The position numbers and the translations under genes are program-made. From contig JAEHOE010000126.1 of assembly GCA_016858145.1 (NCBI GenBank), positions 303,270-367,269 of the forward strand: DNA of 64,000 nt. Reading direction: 5' to 3'. Below are positions 1 through 13,634 of this stretch, piece after piece. The notes below the pieces were generated by a model. It saw only the letters and a list, made by a program, of their open reading frames with translations, was not told where the DNA came from and did no database searches. This stretch comes from Edaphochlamys debaryana (Eukaryota > Chlorophyta > Chlorophyceae > Chlamydomonadales). Position 1 is the stretch's first letter. Each line of letters begins with the position of its first letter.

Positions 1-3000
1 GGACGCAGCGCTGTCCTTCATACGGCGCCTGCTGCTGCCGCCGGTGCAGGTGCGGTCGCTCCTTACCTCCCCACCCCCCCATGCGCCCCCCGCCTAAACC
101 GCTTCGGGCTGCTCGGCTTCACTCGGCATGGCCCTTGCCTGCCCGCTGCAACCCCGCGCCCCTCGTGTACCGGTACCTCGCTTCGGCCCATGAAGCTCGT
201 TGGAGTCCCAGGCGCCACCTTGCCTCTGCCTAACCAGGGGCAGCCCTCCCAACCTCCCACCCCGGCAGACCCCTGGCGTGCCCCTGGTGACCTCTAACCC
301 CGCCCCCCTGCTTTCCAACCTATCCAAACATCGTCCTAATGCCCCAGACACCAGAGGCGACCCGGCCCCCGGACCCCTGGCGTGCGCTTGCTGATCCCTG
401 GTAGTACCCCACCCCACCCCATCCCCCGCCCCTGCCCCCCTTCCCCCCCCCTCCCCCCCTGCCCCTCCAGGCTATCCTGGCGGGGCCCCTGGGCGGCTTC
501 ACGCAGGAGCTCTTCGCGTCCATGGGCGTAGACAGCAAGTGAGCCGGGGGCAGGGGGGGGTAGGGGCTAGGGGGTTCCCGTGAAGGAGCCGAGGAAACCC
601 CAGGGTGCGCCCAGGGGACGGCGAGCCCCGGCAAGGCGTGGGACGCAGCGGTTGGCTCTGACCCGGGATGCCCAGAGGTTTTCCACAGTTGCGCCCTTGC
701 CGTTCCCCCTTCCTTTTGGCCGACATCCCGTCCCTCTGCTCCCTCCACCCTACCCTTTCCCCCCTCTCCCTCACAGCATCTTGGCCAGCTACCTCACCCG
801 GGCCAACCTGGAACAGGTGGTGTCGCAGTTTCAGATGCTCGTCCAACTCAGCGCCGCCTTTGGCCCTTCATCTGGCGATGATGACTCATCGGACTGGGGT
901 GACGACACGTCGGACTGGAATAACCGCCGGGCGCTGACCGCCCTCGTGGCGGGCATGATGCCGGTGCCACGTCACCAGGTGCTACAGCTGGCGGCGGAGC
1001 TGGATCGCGCGCTACAGCCGGTGTGGAAGCTGGCGGATCTGGCGGGGAGCTGGCGGCGGCGGCTGGGCGACTCCGACGCCGACCCAGATGGGGATCAGGA
1101 TCAGGATCCAGGAACCCTGGCGGACCAGATGTCGGACCTGATCGACAGCCTCAGCGGCGTGTCGGACGGGGACCCCTCGGCTGACGGCGCGTCGGATCTC
1201 GGGGATCAGGTTTCGGATCTCATCGACACCATCAGCGATTCCGACCTCGATGACGTCACGGATGCGGCCGATTACGCTCGTGAGTGTACGGCGCCGGGGG
1301 CATGTGTTGAGAGGCCAAGGGCCAAGGGAGCGGCAGGAGGGTGGGCAAGGTCGGGAAGCAGGGACAGACCTTGATACGGGGATCCAGGGGGCGCTTCCCT
1401 TGTACGGTGCAGGGGTGGTACGGGGTAGCTGCTTGCCTTGCCGGTGAGAAGCGATTATGGGGAGGGAGTACGGAGGGTTGGGGAGCTGCGTTGCTTGAGT
1501 GCATGGCGAGCCCAGGCGCTCAAGGGGGGCTGCAGGGGTGAGTCAAGCACGCGTCCAGGCGAGGGACGGGCGCCTCCAGCAGGGGCCGCGGACGGACTGA
1601 GCGCGAGCCTTGATCACATCATAACCGGCCTGTACCCCCCCTCCCCAGCCCATCCTCTCGAAGTGCTGATGTTTTTCTCAGGCCTAAAAACATTCCCACT
1701 CCTCACCCTTACCCCCCAGTGACCGCCGGCGAGGAGGGCGTGCTGCCCATCGTGTACGACATCGCCCGCGCCGTGCTGCGTGCTGCGCTGGGGGAGCTGC
1801 CCGCGCCGCCCCCCGCGGAGCCGCAGGCCCCCGCCGCCGCGGCCTACGAGGCGGACATGATGGCCATGACGGAGGGGGAGCGGGCGTCGTTCCAGGCGGC
1901 ACTGACCAGGTGGGGGGCCAGGGGAAGAGGGGGGGCGGTGGAGGCGGGATTGACGTCCATGTCCATGAGCCCGGAGGAGAGGGCGTGCTCCCAGGCGGCA
2001 CTGGTCAGGTGGGGATAGCGCGCGGAGGTAGCGAGGGACTGAGGCTACCGAGGCAGGGTCTAGGGTCGAGGCTAGGAGGCGGTGGCTAATGATGGACCCC
2101 TCCAACTCCATTGCCTTTCACACCACCTCCACCCCCCGCGCCCCGCCACCCCCACAGCCTGACGCAGCTCCACACCGCGGTCCTCGCCTTCTCCAAGGCC
2201 TACACCGCCTTCCCGGGTGCGCCCGGGTGCACGGGGCCTCGGGTGGCGCCGTGGTGACTGTATAGCCGTATAGCCGTATGTATAGCCGTGTGCTGCGCGA
2301 CCCTTCATCTTCCTGCCCGCCCACCCGCCGACATCGCCCACGCCCTCAAACCCAACGCTCGCCCTCCGCCCTGTGTGCCCGGCTCCCTTTGCCCCGGCCC
2401 CCAGGCCCGCCCCCGGCCAGTTGGGCGCCCCCCCCGCTGGCGCCCCCCGGCCCGGCACTGCCCTTCCCCGTCCCCGCCTCCCCCCTGGCTCCGCCCTCCC
2501 AGGCGGCCACCGACGCCGCCACCCTGTGCTCAGTGTACGGCGCTGACGTCACCGAGTACGGCGCCATGGTCACGACGCCCCTGGTGAGCGGCGGCCGGGG
2601 TTGTACGGCACGGTTGTACGGCAGCCGCGCTGGCAGCCGCGGGGCAGGGCCGTTAGGGGTGTCGGTACGTCTGGCGGCGGGTGTCACCTGCGCCGTAAGC
2701 CCCAGTCTATACCCATTTAGCGCCCCCCTTCACAAATCCTCTTCACCATCAGCCCCCAATGGCCCTCCCACCTATCCCTTAGCTCGCTCCTCCAGCCCGC
2801 TCCCTCCCGTCTCCCCCCCCCCCTCCACCTCTACTCCACCGATGCACCCGCGCCACACCCCGCCAGCACGCTCGTATCCCCCCTTCACGAATTCCCCCCC
2901 CTCCCCCCTGCTGCCCCCCCCCCCAGTCCTCCGGCCCGTACTCCCAGGCCGCCCTTGCCCTCATGCCCCCCCTGGGCCGCACCCTGCGGGCGCTGCCGGG

Positions 3001-6000
3001 GGTGGCGGGGTGGTACGCGGGCGTGTGGGACGGCTACTTGCGGCCCGTCGTGGGTGGGTGGGGCGGGTGGGGTGCTGTGTGGCCGTACAATTACGTAATG
3101 GGGGCACGGACCGGGCACGGGACGGGGCACGGGCCTCGAGCGGGACCCAGTGTGTGGGGCGGCGTCTGGGCTGGTCGCGTGGGGCGAAGGAGGGGTCAGC
3201 AGGGCGGGGAGACGGGCCTGAACTCGGGGCTTGAGGCGGCAGCGCGACGAGGCCGTCCTGCCGCACCTGCCTTCCGCCGCGCTCACGCCTCCCCCCTCCT
3301 TTTCCCCTTACTCCCTTCCCCCCCCTACCCCCTTCCCCCCCCCAGCCACCTCCTTCTGCCAGCCCGCCCCCGCCACGGTCACCGACGCCCAGGCGGACGC
3401 CTTCCTGGCGGCCCTGCGGCTGCTGGGGTGGCCCCTGGCGCAGCGCCTGGGGGCCACGGAGCTGGGGGCGGTGGGGCTGAGCGTGGCGCAGGTGTGTGTG
3501 GGGGGGGGGGAGGAGGGGGGGAGGGGGGTGGAGGGAGGAGGGGGGAGGGCAGCGCGGTAGCGGCGGCCTAGATGCTGTTGGGCCGTGAAGGCCCCGGAAG
3601 GGCCCTGCAGATGCCACCGCACGCCGCCTCACACCCCTCCCCTCCCTCCCTCCGCAGGAGCGCACCTTCCCCACCAAACGCTGGGTAGGCAGGGGCCGAA
3701 GGGAGGGCAAGAGGCAGGGGCCGGAGGGAGGGCCAGAGGAAGGGCGGCAGTAAGTGGCAGTCAGGGAGTTGGGTCGGACCCGGCCCCGCAGTGCCTCAGG
3801 TAACCAGTGACTGCCGCGACCGCGCGCACCGCAGCGGCCCTCGCCCCACCCCTCATCCGCCCCACACCCCACGGGCGTAAGCCCACCCCCCCACACGCCC
3901 GTACCCCAGTAAGCGGGGCTGCTTGGCGCTCTCACCTGGCGAAGTTGCAGGCCGGACCTTCCCCTTTTCCCCGCATCCATGCACCCAACCGGGGTCTCTG
4001 CTAGCCATAAACCTTCAACCCGAGAAGGGTTCCACGTTCATAGGCGGCTACGCTTTATAGGCATTTTGCGTCGGCCAACGAAATGCGACGCTTTCCCCCA
4101 CCTCCCCCGTTTCGTCCCCCCCCCCCCCCAGGCCCTGGCCTTCCCCGAGTTCCGTGACGTGGTGTGGGGGCCCCTCAACGCCAGGTGGGTGGGTGGGGGG
4201 AGGAGGTGCGGGTGCGGGTGCGCAGGTGGGGTGTTGAGTGGCTAGTGAGGGGGTGTGAGTCAAGGAAGGAAAGTCAACCCGGTTTGAACCCATCTGGCTG
4301 GTGGGTGCATGGATGCGGCCATTGTATGGAGAGCCCGATTGGCAGGTCTCCCATGCTGGTGCAGCCCACCGCACGCAGTCCCTCAGTTGCTCTGACAGTA
4401 ACCGCACTTCGTCACCCCTTCCCATCTCCCCCTGTCCTTCCTACCGCCTCCTACTTCATCCCGCCCAGCACCTTGTTGACGACTACCTTACCCTTACCCT
4501 CCTCACCCGCCCTCCCCCTTCTTCCCTCCTCAGCCCCCCCCCCCCCGCTTCAGTTTCCAATCCCTCAAGCCCTCCCCTGCCACCCTCCCCCCTCTCCCTC
4601 CCCCTCCACTATCACCTTCAATGACTACCTCACCCGCCCTCCTACCTCACCCCCCACCCCCCATCCTCACCCACCCGCTCCTTCCCCCCCTCACCCCTCT
4701 CCCTACCCCCCCCCAGCACCTTCAACGACTACCTCACCCGCCCCAACCTCCGCACCGCCGTGCGCCTGGCGCAGTGGCGCCTCACGCACAGCCACTGGGA
4801 CCGCCCGCAGCCGCTGCTGCAGCCGTACGAGTGAGGGGGGGGCGGCGGATGGGGGGAGGCTGCGGGGGGGGGAGCGGAGAGGGGGGGAGGGAGCGGGGGG
4901 GTGGGTGGAGGGAGGGGAGGGCAGGGGTGGGAGGCAGGGAGGGAGGGAGGACCATTGGGAGCGAGCCGAGCGTTCGCGCCGGGGCCCCGTCCAGCCTGGT
5001 CCGTATCCTGCAAACCTTGGCCGCCCCCCCACCACCACCACCACACCACCACCACCACAAGCCCTGCAACACACTCATCCCTTCCCCCCCCTCCTCTCCC
5101 TCTCCCCCCCCTCCTTCCCCTCTCCCTCCCTCCCCTCTCCCCCTCTCCCCTCAAGGCTCGACCCCGACCCCTCCACCCAGACCGCCATCACCATCATGTA
5201 CGAGATGCTGAGGGGCGGGTACGACATCCTGGCGGCGGTGCGTACGGCGCGTGCGCTGCGTGCATGACCCCGGTCGGGAAAGGGGGGCAGGGGTACTTGG
5301 CTGCAGGGGCGCCTGGCCTTCTGCCGCGGGCTTGGGCGTGGGCGTGGGCGTGGGCGTGTCAGCGCTTGCGAGTGCGGCTACTCCGAGGGGCCCCCAAAGG
5401 CCGCAGATCGCAGGTCGTCCCCCTTGACCCCCCGCCCCTCCCCCCCTTCTTCCCCCCCCCCCAGTTCGATGACGACGACATGGCCCCCCAGGACGCCTAC
5501 ATGGACATGGCGGTCGGGGTGCAGGTGGGGGGGGGGGAGGGGGAGGGGGAGGGGGCGAAAGGGGAACGGGGGGTGGGGAGAAAGGGGAGGAAGGTGGAGG
5601 GGGGAAAGGGGAGAAAGGGGAGGGGAGAAAGGGGAGGTGGCGATGCCTGAATGAGAGCGCTCCAACAGGGTTCGACCGGGGCGAGGGTAGGCAGGGCAGA
5701 CACGCGCGGGCGTCCTGACCAGGGGAGGAGAGGGGGGGTGTACGGCCAGCGTGCGGCTGCACGCGGGCTCGGGGCCAGGCCTGTGCCGGCGTCAGCCACT
5801 GGGGCTGCACTCCTGGCAGCATTCCGTGACCGTGCGGTGTCATGGAAGGGGTGCGGAGGTCGGTATGGGTTGGGACCGCCCCAATGCGGGCCGGCACGCA
5901 AGGCCGGCGTGCGCGTGTGCGACCCTGGCCGCAGCGCCCTGCTCCCCGCCCTCCAACCCACACGCGCCCAAACCTAAACCCCTCCACGCCCTCCCTTCCG

Positions 6001-7544
6001 CCGCCCCCCACAGGCCGCGGCGCTGATCCCCCTCCTCCAAGCCATCATCACCCCCAGCCCCAGCCCCCCCACGGACCCCGCCTCCACGCCCACGCCCAAG
6101 CCCGTCCGCCGCCACCTCAAGGGCTCCTCCACCCACAAGCCCCCGCCGCCGCCCCGCCCCTCGCCGCCCTCGCCGCAGCCCCCCCCCGCGCCGCCCTCTC
6201 CCCTGCCCCCCTCCCCGCCCGCGCTCCCCTCCCCGCCCTCCCCCGCCCCGCCCTCCCCCCCGCCCCCTGCCCCCGCCCCCCCGCCCCTGGACCTGTACAC
6301 CCCCGGGCTGAGGGCCATGACGGCGGAGCAGGCGGACGCCTTCCGGGCCTTCGCCGACGGGTGCGTTGGCAGGGGGGGGGGCAGGGATGGCGGGGGGGCC
6401 TGCGCGCTGTGTTGAGGGTCCTCGTGCGGAGTCAGCATCCCGGATCCGGCACCCCACCCCAGTTGAATCCCCTCCCCCTTCCTTAATGACGCTCCCCCCG
6501 CCTCCCCCCTCCCCCCCCCCAGTATGGGTGAGCTCATTGTGCTGGGCACCTCCGACCTGGAGATGGCGGGCTACCCCCTGGGTGGGTCCTCCTTGGGGGG
6601 AGGGAGGGTTGAGGGGAGGGTTGCATCGGTGGTTGGCAGCACCTCCAGTAGTACTGCCCATAACGGCTCCCCCTATCTCCCGCTCCCGTGCCCGTACCCG
6701 CCCCTCCGCCCCCGCCCGAACCCCCTCCCACCCCATGCATCCTACACACACCCCTTGACGGCGGACCTTACTCCTGCCTAGTCTTCTTCAAGGTCGTCCA
6801 CTCCCCCCCTTTACCCCTCCCCCCTTCCCCTCCCGGCCCCGCCCCCCCGCAGCCACCGACCAGCTCCCCGGCACCCTACCCCGCGACAGCGGCAGCGCCG
6901 GCCTCGTCCTCTTCGCCACAGACGGCTCCCTCATGCAGAGCCCGCCGCCGCCGCGCCCGCCCACGCGCCCGCCGCGCCCGCCGCCGCAGCCGCCCAGCCC
7001 CAGCCCGCCGCCGCCCCGGCCCAAGTTCATCCCGCGCAACCGCCCCCCCGGCTGGCTCCCACGCACCGTCCCCACGGCCGCCCCCGATTCCGGCGGCCTC
7101 AGCGGCGGCGCCATCGCTGGAATCATCATTGGCATCGTGGCGGCCGTGGTCTTGCTAGGCGGCGTCGCCTACTGGCAGCGCGGCCGCAGCGCCGCCGCCA
7201 GCGGCGGCGGCGGCGGCGGCGGCGGTGGGTTCGCGACGCACACGGGCCGCTCGGCGGCGGAGGAGGCGGAGCGGATGAAGCTGGTGTCGGGCCTGTCCAG
7301 CAGCGACGCCAGGGGCGGCGGCGGCGGCGCGTCGGACTGGGGCGCGCCGCCGGCGGCGGAGGCGGAGGCGGCGGAGGCCAAGTGGGGCGGCGGCGCGGCG
7401 GAGGGCGGCAGCGCGCGGGCGGGTGCCGGCGGCGGAGGCAGCGGCGCGGCGGCGGGGGACGTGGGCCGTGTGTCCGCCCGGGACGAGGAGGAGGGCGAGA
7501 GCGCGCCGCTGGTTGGTATGGGGCTGGGTAAGGCCCTGTCCTAG
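1..7544 (+). CDS. Predicted single-pass membrane protein with proline-rich stalk, 3' part
   Basis: The gene runs in from the left edge. Exons I trace: 1-49 (partial), 471-538, 777-1279, 1720-1909, 2158-2216, 2405-2583, 2927-3049, 3243-3491 (its start is the least sure), 3658-3684, 4132-4184, 4717-4830, 5156-5237, 5465-5524, 6014-6360, 6523-6581, 6853-7544. Phases close at every junction, giving about 950 residues to the TAG stop. The early part is helical with an Asp/Ser-rich stretch (about 860-1260). The exon at 6014 carries SPPSP/PPAPP-type runs like hydroxyproline-rich algal wall and surface proteins. The last exon has a second Pro-rich stalk, then one hydrophobic helix (about 7105-7175, core IAGIIIGIVAAVVLLGGVAY) and a Gly/Ala-rich tail of about 120 residues. 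I infer a surface protein with an extracellular N-terminal part. The family is not recognised, and no catalytic motif is visible. Confidence 0.75.
1958..2015 (+). repeat. Intronic echo of an exon 3' end
   Basis: This segment in the intron after exon 1720-1909 is an imperfect copy, about 100 bp downstream, of the exon's last ~50 bases plus its donor. Both end in CAGGCGGCACTG..CAGGTGGGG. The copy still has a usable GT donor. Confidence 0.75.
4464..4640 (+). repeat. Two intronic echoes of the exon 5' end at 4717
   Basis: The exon beginning at 4717 opens with CACCTTCAACGACTACCT. Related copies lie upstream in the intron: 4464-4494 (CACCTTGTTGACGACTACCT, preceded by a C-rich tract and AG) and 4611-4640 (CACCTTCAATGACTACCT, where the acceptor AG reads AT). 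Confidence 0.8.
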
Positions 7545-9691
7545 CTGGACTACCTGCGGGGGGTGGGGGGTGTCGCGCCTGCGTCCGTGTGTGTTCTTGA
7601 GGACCGCGTGACCGCGTGAACGTGAACTGCGGTGGGGAATGGAGACCCGGCGGAGGGTGAGGGGGCCTCGGTGAGGTGGGTCAAGGCGGAACATTGCCGG
7701 TACTGTGGTTGAGTCTGGCAGGTCCCCGTCCCTGGCTGCGGCTAATGCAGTACTGTGATCGAGGCCGGAACGCGATCGGATCGAGCCTCCAGTGACTTTA
7801 TGTACATGGCTGGGGAGATCTTGTGTCTGATGTGCTGATGCTCAGCTGAGGATCGGTGTCCTCTTCCTGTGGGCGAGCGTGCGTGACTCCGTCATGCAGT
7901 ATTGCGTAGGAATAGCTAACGCCGGGTTGCCCCTGGCGTGGGTTAAGGAGGGCGGGTTGGTCAGACCCGCCACCATGGGGGTGCCTCCGCACCCTTTTGC
8001 TCATCCTGGCCGAAGGGTCCTGCAGGTTTTCACGATGCCTTTGAGGCGGCTCACCGCGTGCCGGTGCAGGCTGTGGCAGCAGGCTGTTGCCTCGGGGGCC
8101 GGGACGCCCAGGGTTTTGAGCAGGGGGTTAAGGGTGCGGGGTACAGTGCCGGTGTGCCCTAGTGTGGCGATGGTCTGTCGGGAGTAGCAGTATTGCGCCG
8201 GGACCTTTGTGACGAGGGCTGCTCGCATGAGCCGGGGAGTCGGATGCGCGATGACTAGCCGGCCAGCCTTAGACGCGGAACCGAAAGCGCGAGGTCGCAG
8301 CCCGACCCATCCCGGGGCCTTTGTGTGTGAGGACACGTGCACGTCTGGCACCGGTACCGGTGGGCGGTGGGCCGGACCCGCCTCCCCTTGACCCCTTTAC
8401 TGGTACCCTTGATCGGACCCCAGGGGCCTGCACGGACAGGCGGAGGCCCACTCTGTGGTGGATGCTCGCGCTTTGCCAGCATGCATCCATGCATCCATGC
8501 TGGCCAGGGGGCAGCTCCGGGTACTGGAGGACTGCATTGTCCGGGGTGACGGCGACGGGCGGGGTCAGGGTCATACTGCTGCGGAGAGGGACTTCCGTGC
8601 GACGTGGCTGGCTTGCCAGGGGCCGAGCGCCAGGGCTTGGAGCTAAGCGCAGTGCAGCGCAGTGCACGAGTCCGAGCGCCAGGGCAGCCCGGACGCTGAG
8701 TGCAAGCGCAAGGCCCTCAGCGGCGGCAGCGGCAGCCCAAGAGGTCGACCGCGCGCAGGCTATGAGCAGCGCGCGGCAGCAGTGCCGGCAGCAGGCAACA
8801 GCGCGTCAGCACGTTGGAACGTGTCCGGGCGGGAGCCGGGGGGCGAGGCCGGCCCTGCACACAGCCGTGCAGCCGCAGGGGACCATCACGGCTTCAACTG
8901 CTTCACTCAAGAGTACCGCCGGGAGGGGCCCTTCCTCCCTCCTCCCCTGCCTTCTGAGCGGGCACCCCTGGAGCAGCCGCCCCAAGCAGAATGTCATGTT
9001 CAAGGGCGGTGTGGCCAGCGAGGGACCTGCTCCTCGGCGCCTGTACCCACAAGCAAGGTACTTCCTGTCTAGCCTCCGGCTTCTGTCGGCTGCTCCGCCC
9101 CTCAGTCGTGTCCACGGCAGGGCCTGGAGGTGAAGGGTTGGTCAACACAGGTCGGCAGGGGCAACAGACTGCGCAGAACGACAGCCCCCAGGCAGACACA
9201 CTTGCGGGCCGCAGAGCGGCGGGACATAGAAAGGTTAGTACGGTCAGACCTGACGCCAGACGCATGTACCCTTTCTCCAGGCCCGCAGACATAGCTAGAG
9301 TACAGAAACTATCGTCTGCTGGTGTTGCCTTCAATATCATAAGGCCTTTCGTCTCGTGGCAACGCTCGGCGACAGCCACAACCTCCCGTACCGCGGGCAC
9401 CCAAACAGTGACCCCTGAGAACACTAGATGTACTGAAACGCAGGCTGTAGTTGGCTGGTGTTACCCGTAACATGAGGGATAAAGCCTTTCGTCTGTTGGC
9501 AAGGAACCTCCCGTACCGCGGAGGGCACACCCGTTCGAGGAGCGCACACTCGTTCCTACACTAGATATACTGAAATGCAGGCTGGATACCCATGCCGAAC
9601 AGTGCCTGCACGCAGTTTGCTTTCCAGTTTGCCTGCCAAGGTCCTTGTCGACGAGGCTGTTTGGCATGCGCGGCAGTCCATACCCATATAG
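7545..9691. other. Intergenic region, no gene recognised
   Basis: The region holds the 3' flank of the membrane-protein gene and the upstream region of the kinase gene. Open frames exist on both strands, but none has recognisable domains or an exon pattern. A short inverted repeat (GCCAGCATG..CATGCTGGC) lies near 8476-8505. The right end holds a two-copy tandem repeat, listed separately. Confidence 0.5.
9341..9584. repeat. Two-copy tandem repeat upstream of the kinase gene
   Basis: Copy 1 (9341-9447) and copy 2 (9481-9584) share the ordered blocks GCCTTTCGTCT, ACCTCCCGTACCGCGG, CACTAGAT and CTGAAACGCAGGCTG or its variant. They are diverged copies with a 140-bp period, ending about 110 bp before the proposed kinase start. 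They could be promoter repeats or remains of a mobile element. Confidence 0.75.
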
Positions 9692-12600
9692 ATGTCGCTT
9701 CTTAGCTGCTTCGGTTTGCGACGGCCGACCGAGCAACGCGCTGCTGAAGAGGCTGCAGAAGTTCCTGCCGGCAGGCAGGATGCACCTTCTGCGGCATCTG
9801 CCCCGTCTACTGCATGCGAGGATATCTACGCAACCTTGCTTGAGAACGCGGAGGTCGGCGGGGGTCTGCCATCACGCAATCCCTCTATAACCGTCGCGAC
9901 GGGGCATGCATCACTGCGAAGAGCGCATCACTTGACTGCAAGCGCTAGTAAGACACGAGTTCTACCCGCTGCTTGCAGTTTCGGCTGCTGGCGGAGCTGC
10001 GAAACAGCCTTGGCTCCCCATCGGCGGTCGCGCAGCCGCCAAGCGACCGGCTCGGCTTGGCGGCCTCGCTGGTTGCCAGCGCCGTGGGAGCAGACCTAGT
10101 CACGTAAGGGCACGACGACAAATACCACGGGTTTCAGCGCTATTGGGAACGTGCGCCCGTCCTGCTGCTGCCGTCCGCTGGGGTGTGCCCGTCCTGCTGC
10201 TGCCGTCCTGCAGGCGCCTCACCCGTCGTCCTCCCGCCCGTGCCCCTTGAACAGACTCTTGGGCGCTAGCCCGCACCACGACGGCCTCCCCGTCCTGGCA
10301 CCCCTCGCAAGCTCGGGGCCACTAGCAGGCTGCTTTCCCGCCGGGGAGCTGCTGGCGGGGCCGCCGGCAGCCCTGAGGCACGGGCGCCCGTGCGTGCCGC
10401 CCGGCTGGCAGGTGGGCGTACCCTGGCGTACGTACGCTATGACCGTGTCTGTCGGCTACACACCGCCCAGCTCGCAAACCAAAAGCTTTGTTGTCCAGTC
10501 GGTCGATGTGCGTGTTTCGAGCTTTCGACTGTTTCGCCTGGACGTTCTCGCTAGCACCTGCCGCCACTGCAAGCAGCTCCCGCCGCCGCCCCGCCTCACC
10601 CTCCTGCGCCCCCACAACTACCCCCCTCCCCTGCAGGTGCCTCCGGCCCTGCAGCCCGCCCATGACACGACGGGGCCAGCGGGCGCGGGGTCTGCGGTGG
10701 CCGGCGCCCCACAGGCCCCACAGGAGGAGTTCCCTGGGGCCGGCTGGCAGCGGTGGCTAGGGGCCCTTGCGGCCGCAAGACCGCCCCCAACTGGCGGTGA
10801 CAGACATTCGAGACACTCTGTCGCTGCCGGTGCCGGTGCCGGGGCGGGGCCGCCGCCCTACGCCCGGGCCCACGTGGTGTTCGTCCCTCTGCGCCTGGGC
10901 TCGTGGACCGTGGGGGGGCTGCTGCTGGTGCTGCCGGCTACGGGGGGCGGGGCATGCACGGGGGAGGCGCGGCCGCCCGCTGCCCCGTCAACCCCAGCGC
11001 ACCCGCCCGAGGGCCAGCAGCAGCAGCCGCACCGCACCGCCCCCCTCGCGCCCCCGCCGCTGCTCCGTGACGCCCTCCTGCGGCGGCCGGGGGCGCTGCA
11101 GGCGCTGGGGGCGTGCGTGGCCGAGTGCACCCTGGCGCCGCTCCTGCCGGCCGTGCAGCAGGTGGTGGTGGTGGGGAGGGGGGCTAGGACGGCGGGGCCT
11201 GTTGGGTCTTGGGTGGGTACGGGCGAAGCAGGCAATGGCCGGACTCACCCTAGCCACCTGCCATGCCCAGCGCTGCCGCCTAGGGCCCCCGGGTCCCACG
11301 TGTTGTTCCCCTTCCTCACTTGCTTGGCGTCACCCTGTCGCCCCTGTCCCTGTTCCCGTCATCCATCGTATGTCCCCCGCCCGCCCACTCCACCCCACTG
11401 CAACACACGACCCCACCCAACCCCTCCCGGCCCCCGTCAGGCCTGCAGCGGCGCCGCCGACGTCGCCGCCAGCCCCTCCCTCCGCGTCCTGGCCGCCGCC
11501 CTGGCCTCCGCCGTGCGCCGCGCCCTGGCGGAGCAGCTGCACGTGCCCCTGGCGGCGCGCCTGGCCCTGCTGCCAGCATGGGACGCGGCGGCGGGGGCGC
11601 TGTGCGCCGACTCCCCGGCCGCCACGGGGTCGCCGGAGCCGGGCGGCGGAGCGGCGGCGGCGGCGGCGGGGGCGGGGGCCGGGGCGGGGGCGGGGGCGGG
11701 GGCGGGTAGTGGAGCAGGCAGGGGTGGCGTGCCGGTGCCGGCGCCGGCGCATGGCAGCTGCTGCCGTGTGCTGAGCGTGCTGAGCCAGTTCCCCCCGCAC
11801 GCCAGCAGGCCCGGCGTGCCCCAGGCGGCGACTGTTGCAACCAGCAGGCATGTACTGTACACGGCTTGAATGCAACAAGGGGGGGGGGGGTTGAGGAGTG
11901 GATTGGGTGCAGGATGTGGGCAGTCACGTCGTTACCATGTGCCCAGACCCGACATGCCTGCCTGCGGCTGCACGGCTACCCACGCCAACCACCCAGCCGG
12001 GCTGGGGTGGGCCGAGGGTGGGCCGGGCGGGCCCGGGCCGGGCCACTGAGCCCTCAGGCACAGCCCCCCAACGACCCCAACCCCCCCCCCCCGCCACGCC
12101 ACCCGCGCCCTCCTCGCCCAGGTCTGCAGGGGCGCAACAGCCTGCGTCTCGATCCGCCGGGGGGGCCAGCCGGGCGGGGGGCCGCCGCCAGGCAGCCGCC
12201 ATGGCCGGCAGCGGTGGTGCCGGAGGTTTTGGGGGCGGCAGCGCGGGCTCGGGCCCGCAGGCGCAGGCGCGGGGGCAGGCGCATGAGTCCCTGGCGTTGG
12301 GAGGCTCTGGTCCCGCGCTGTCGGGCTCCGTCTCGTCCTACATGTCGTACCAAGTGCATGCGCCGTATAGGGTGCGTGCGTGCACGTGCATGGTTGCCGC
12401 CAATCAATGCATGCACAATCCTACGCGCGTTTGCAGAACCGAGCCAAACCGGTGCTGTATGGGCCCCATTCTGACGCGGCCTTTTGTGCCCCCTACCTAC
12501 CGCACCAATGGCCCCTCCAGGCGACCGCGTTCCACCTCGAATCGACGCTCGCCGCCCGCCTGCTCCGGGCCGCAGCCGGCGGCACCGCAGCCCCGCCGCC

Positions 12601-13024
12601 GCGCTCCCGCTCCCACCCGGCGCTCGGCAGCCGCAGCGGCGCCCAACCCGCCTCCGCCTCCGCCTCCGCCTCCCCCTCCACCACCCAACCAGCGTTGCGC
12701 CACGCCCCGCCGGCCGCCGCCCGGCCGCCCGGCCCCAGCCCTTCCAACACCGCCCCCGCCTCCGCCTCCGCCCCCGCCTCCGCCCTGACCCTCCGGACCT
12801 GGCCTCCCTCGCCGGCGGCGCAGGGCCGGGCCGGCCCAGGCGGGGCCCTCACCCGTGCCGCCGCCAGCGCCGCCGCCGACCCTGCGGCGCTGCGGCTGGC
12901 TGGCGGCCTGGTGGGGGACGTGCCTGCGTTCCTGCACGGGGGCTCGGGGCCGCTGGGGGACGTGATGAGGGTCATGCGCCGCTCCGTCGCCGCCGCTGCC
13001 GCCGCCGCTTCGGGGACAGGCGGC

Positions 13025-13059
<35 letters not shown>

Positions 13060-13602
13060 TGGTGGTGGCGATGCGGGGGGCGGGTCCGTGGCGTCGCTGC
13101 TGGCGGTGGTGGGGTGCTGGCCGCCGCCGCCGCCCTCCGCTGGGCAGTCAGCCCAGCAGCCCGCGGCGGCGGTCCCCGGCTCCCCCCAGGCCCCTGCCTT
13201 TGTGCTCTACCTCACCAGCGCCCTGCCGCTGCCGCCGTCGCTCCTGGCGGCCGCGTGGGACCGGGCCGTTGCCCTACTGCAGGTGGGGGCCGGGGACGGA
13301 CTGTACTCACACACCCTTAGCGGCCCTCCACACCCTTAGCGCGCGCCGCATTCCCCACTCGTGCGCAGCAGGGGGCCATGAGGAAGCGAGTGTGCCTGGA
13401 TGTATGTGCTGACCCCGCTGCTGAGGCACCGGTACTAGAAACCGCCGATTCCGTTCCTCATCCCCTTCTCCCTCCCCCCCCCCCCCCCCCTCCCCCCTTC
13501 CCAAGGTGCTGCTCCCGGTGGCCCGCCACGCCCTCGCGCACGGCCCCGCCGCCCCCGAGTGGGCCCTCACGGCCTCCGCCCTGCGCGCCGGCAGCTCCCT
13601 CA

Positions 13603-13634
<32 letters not shown>

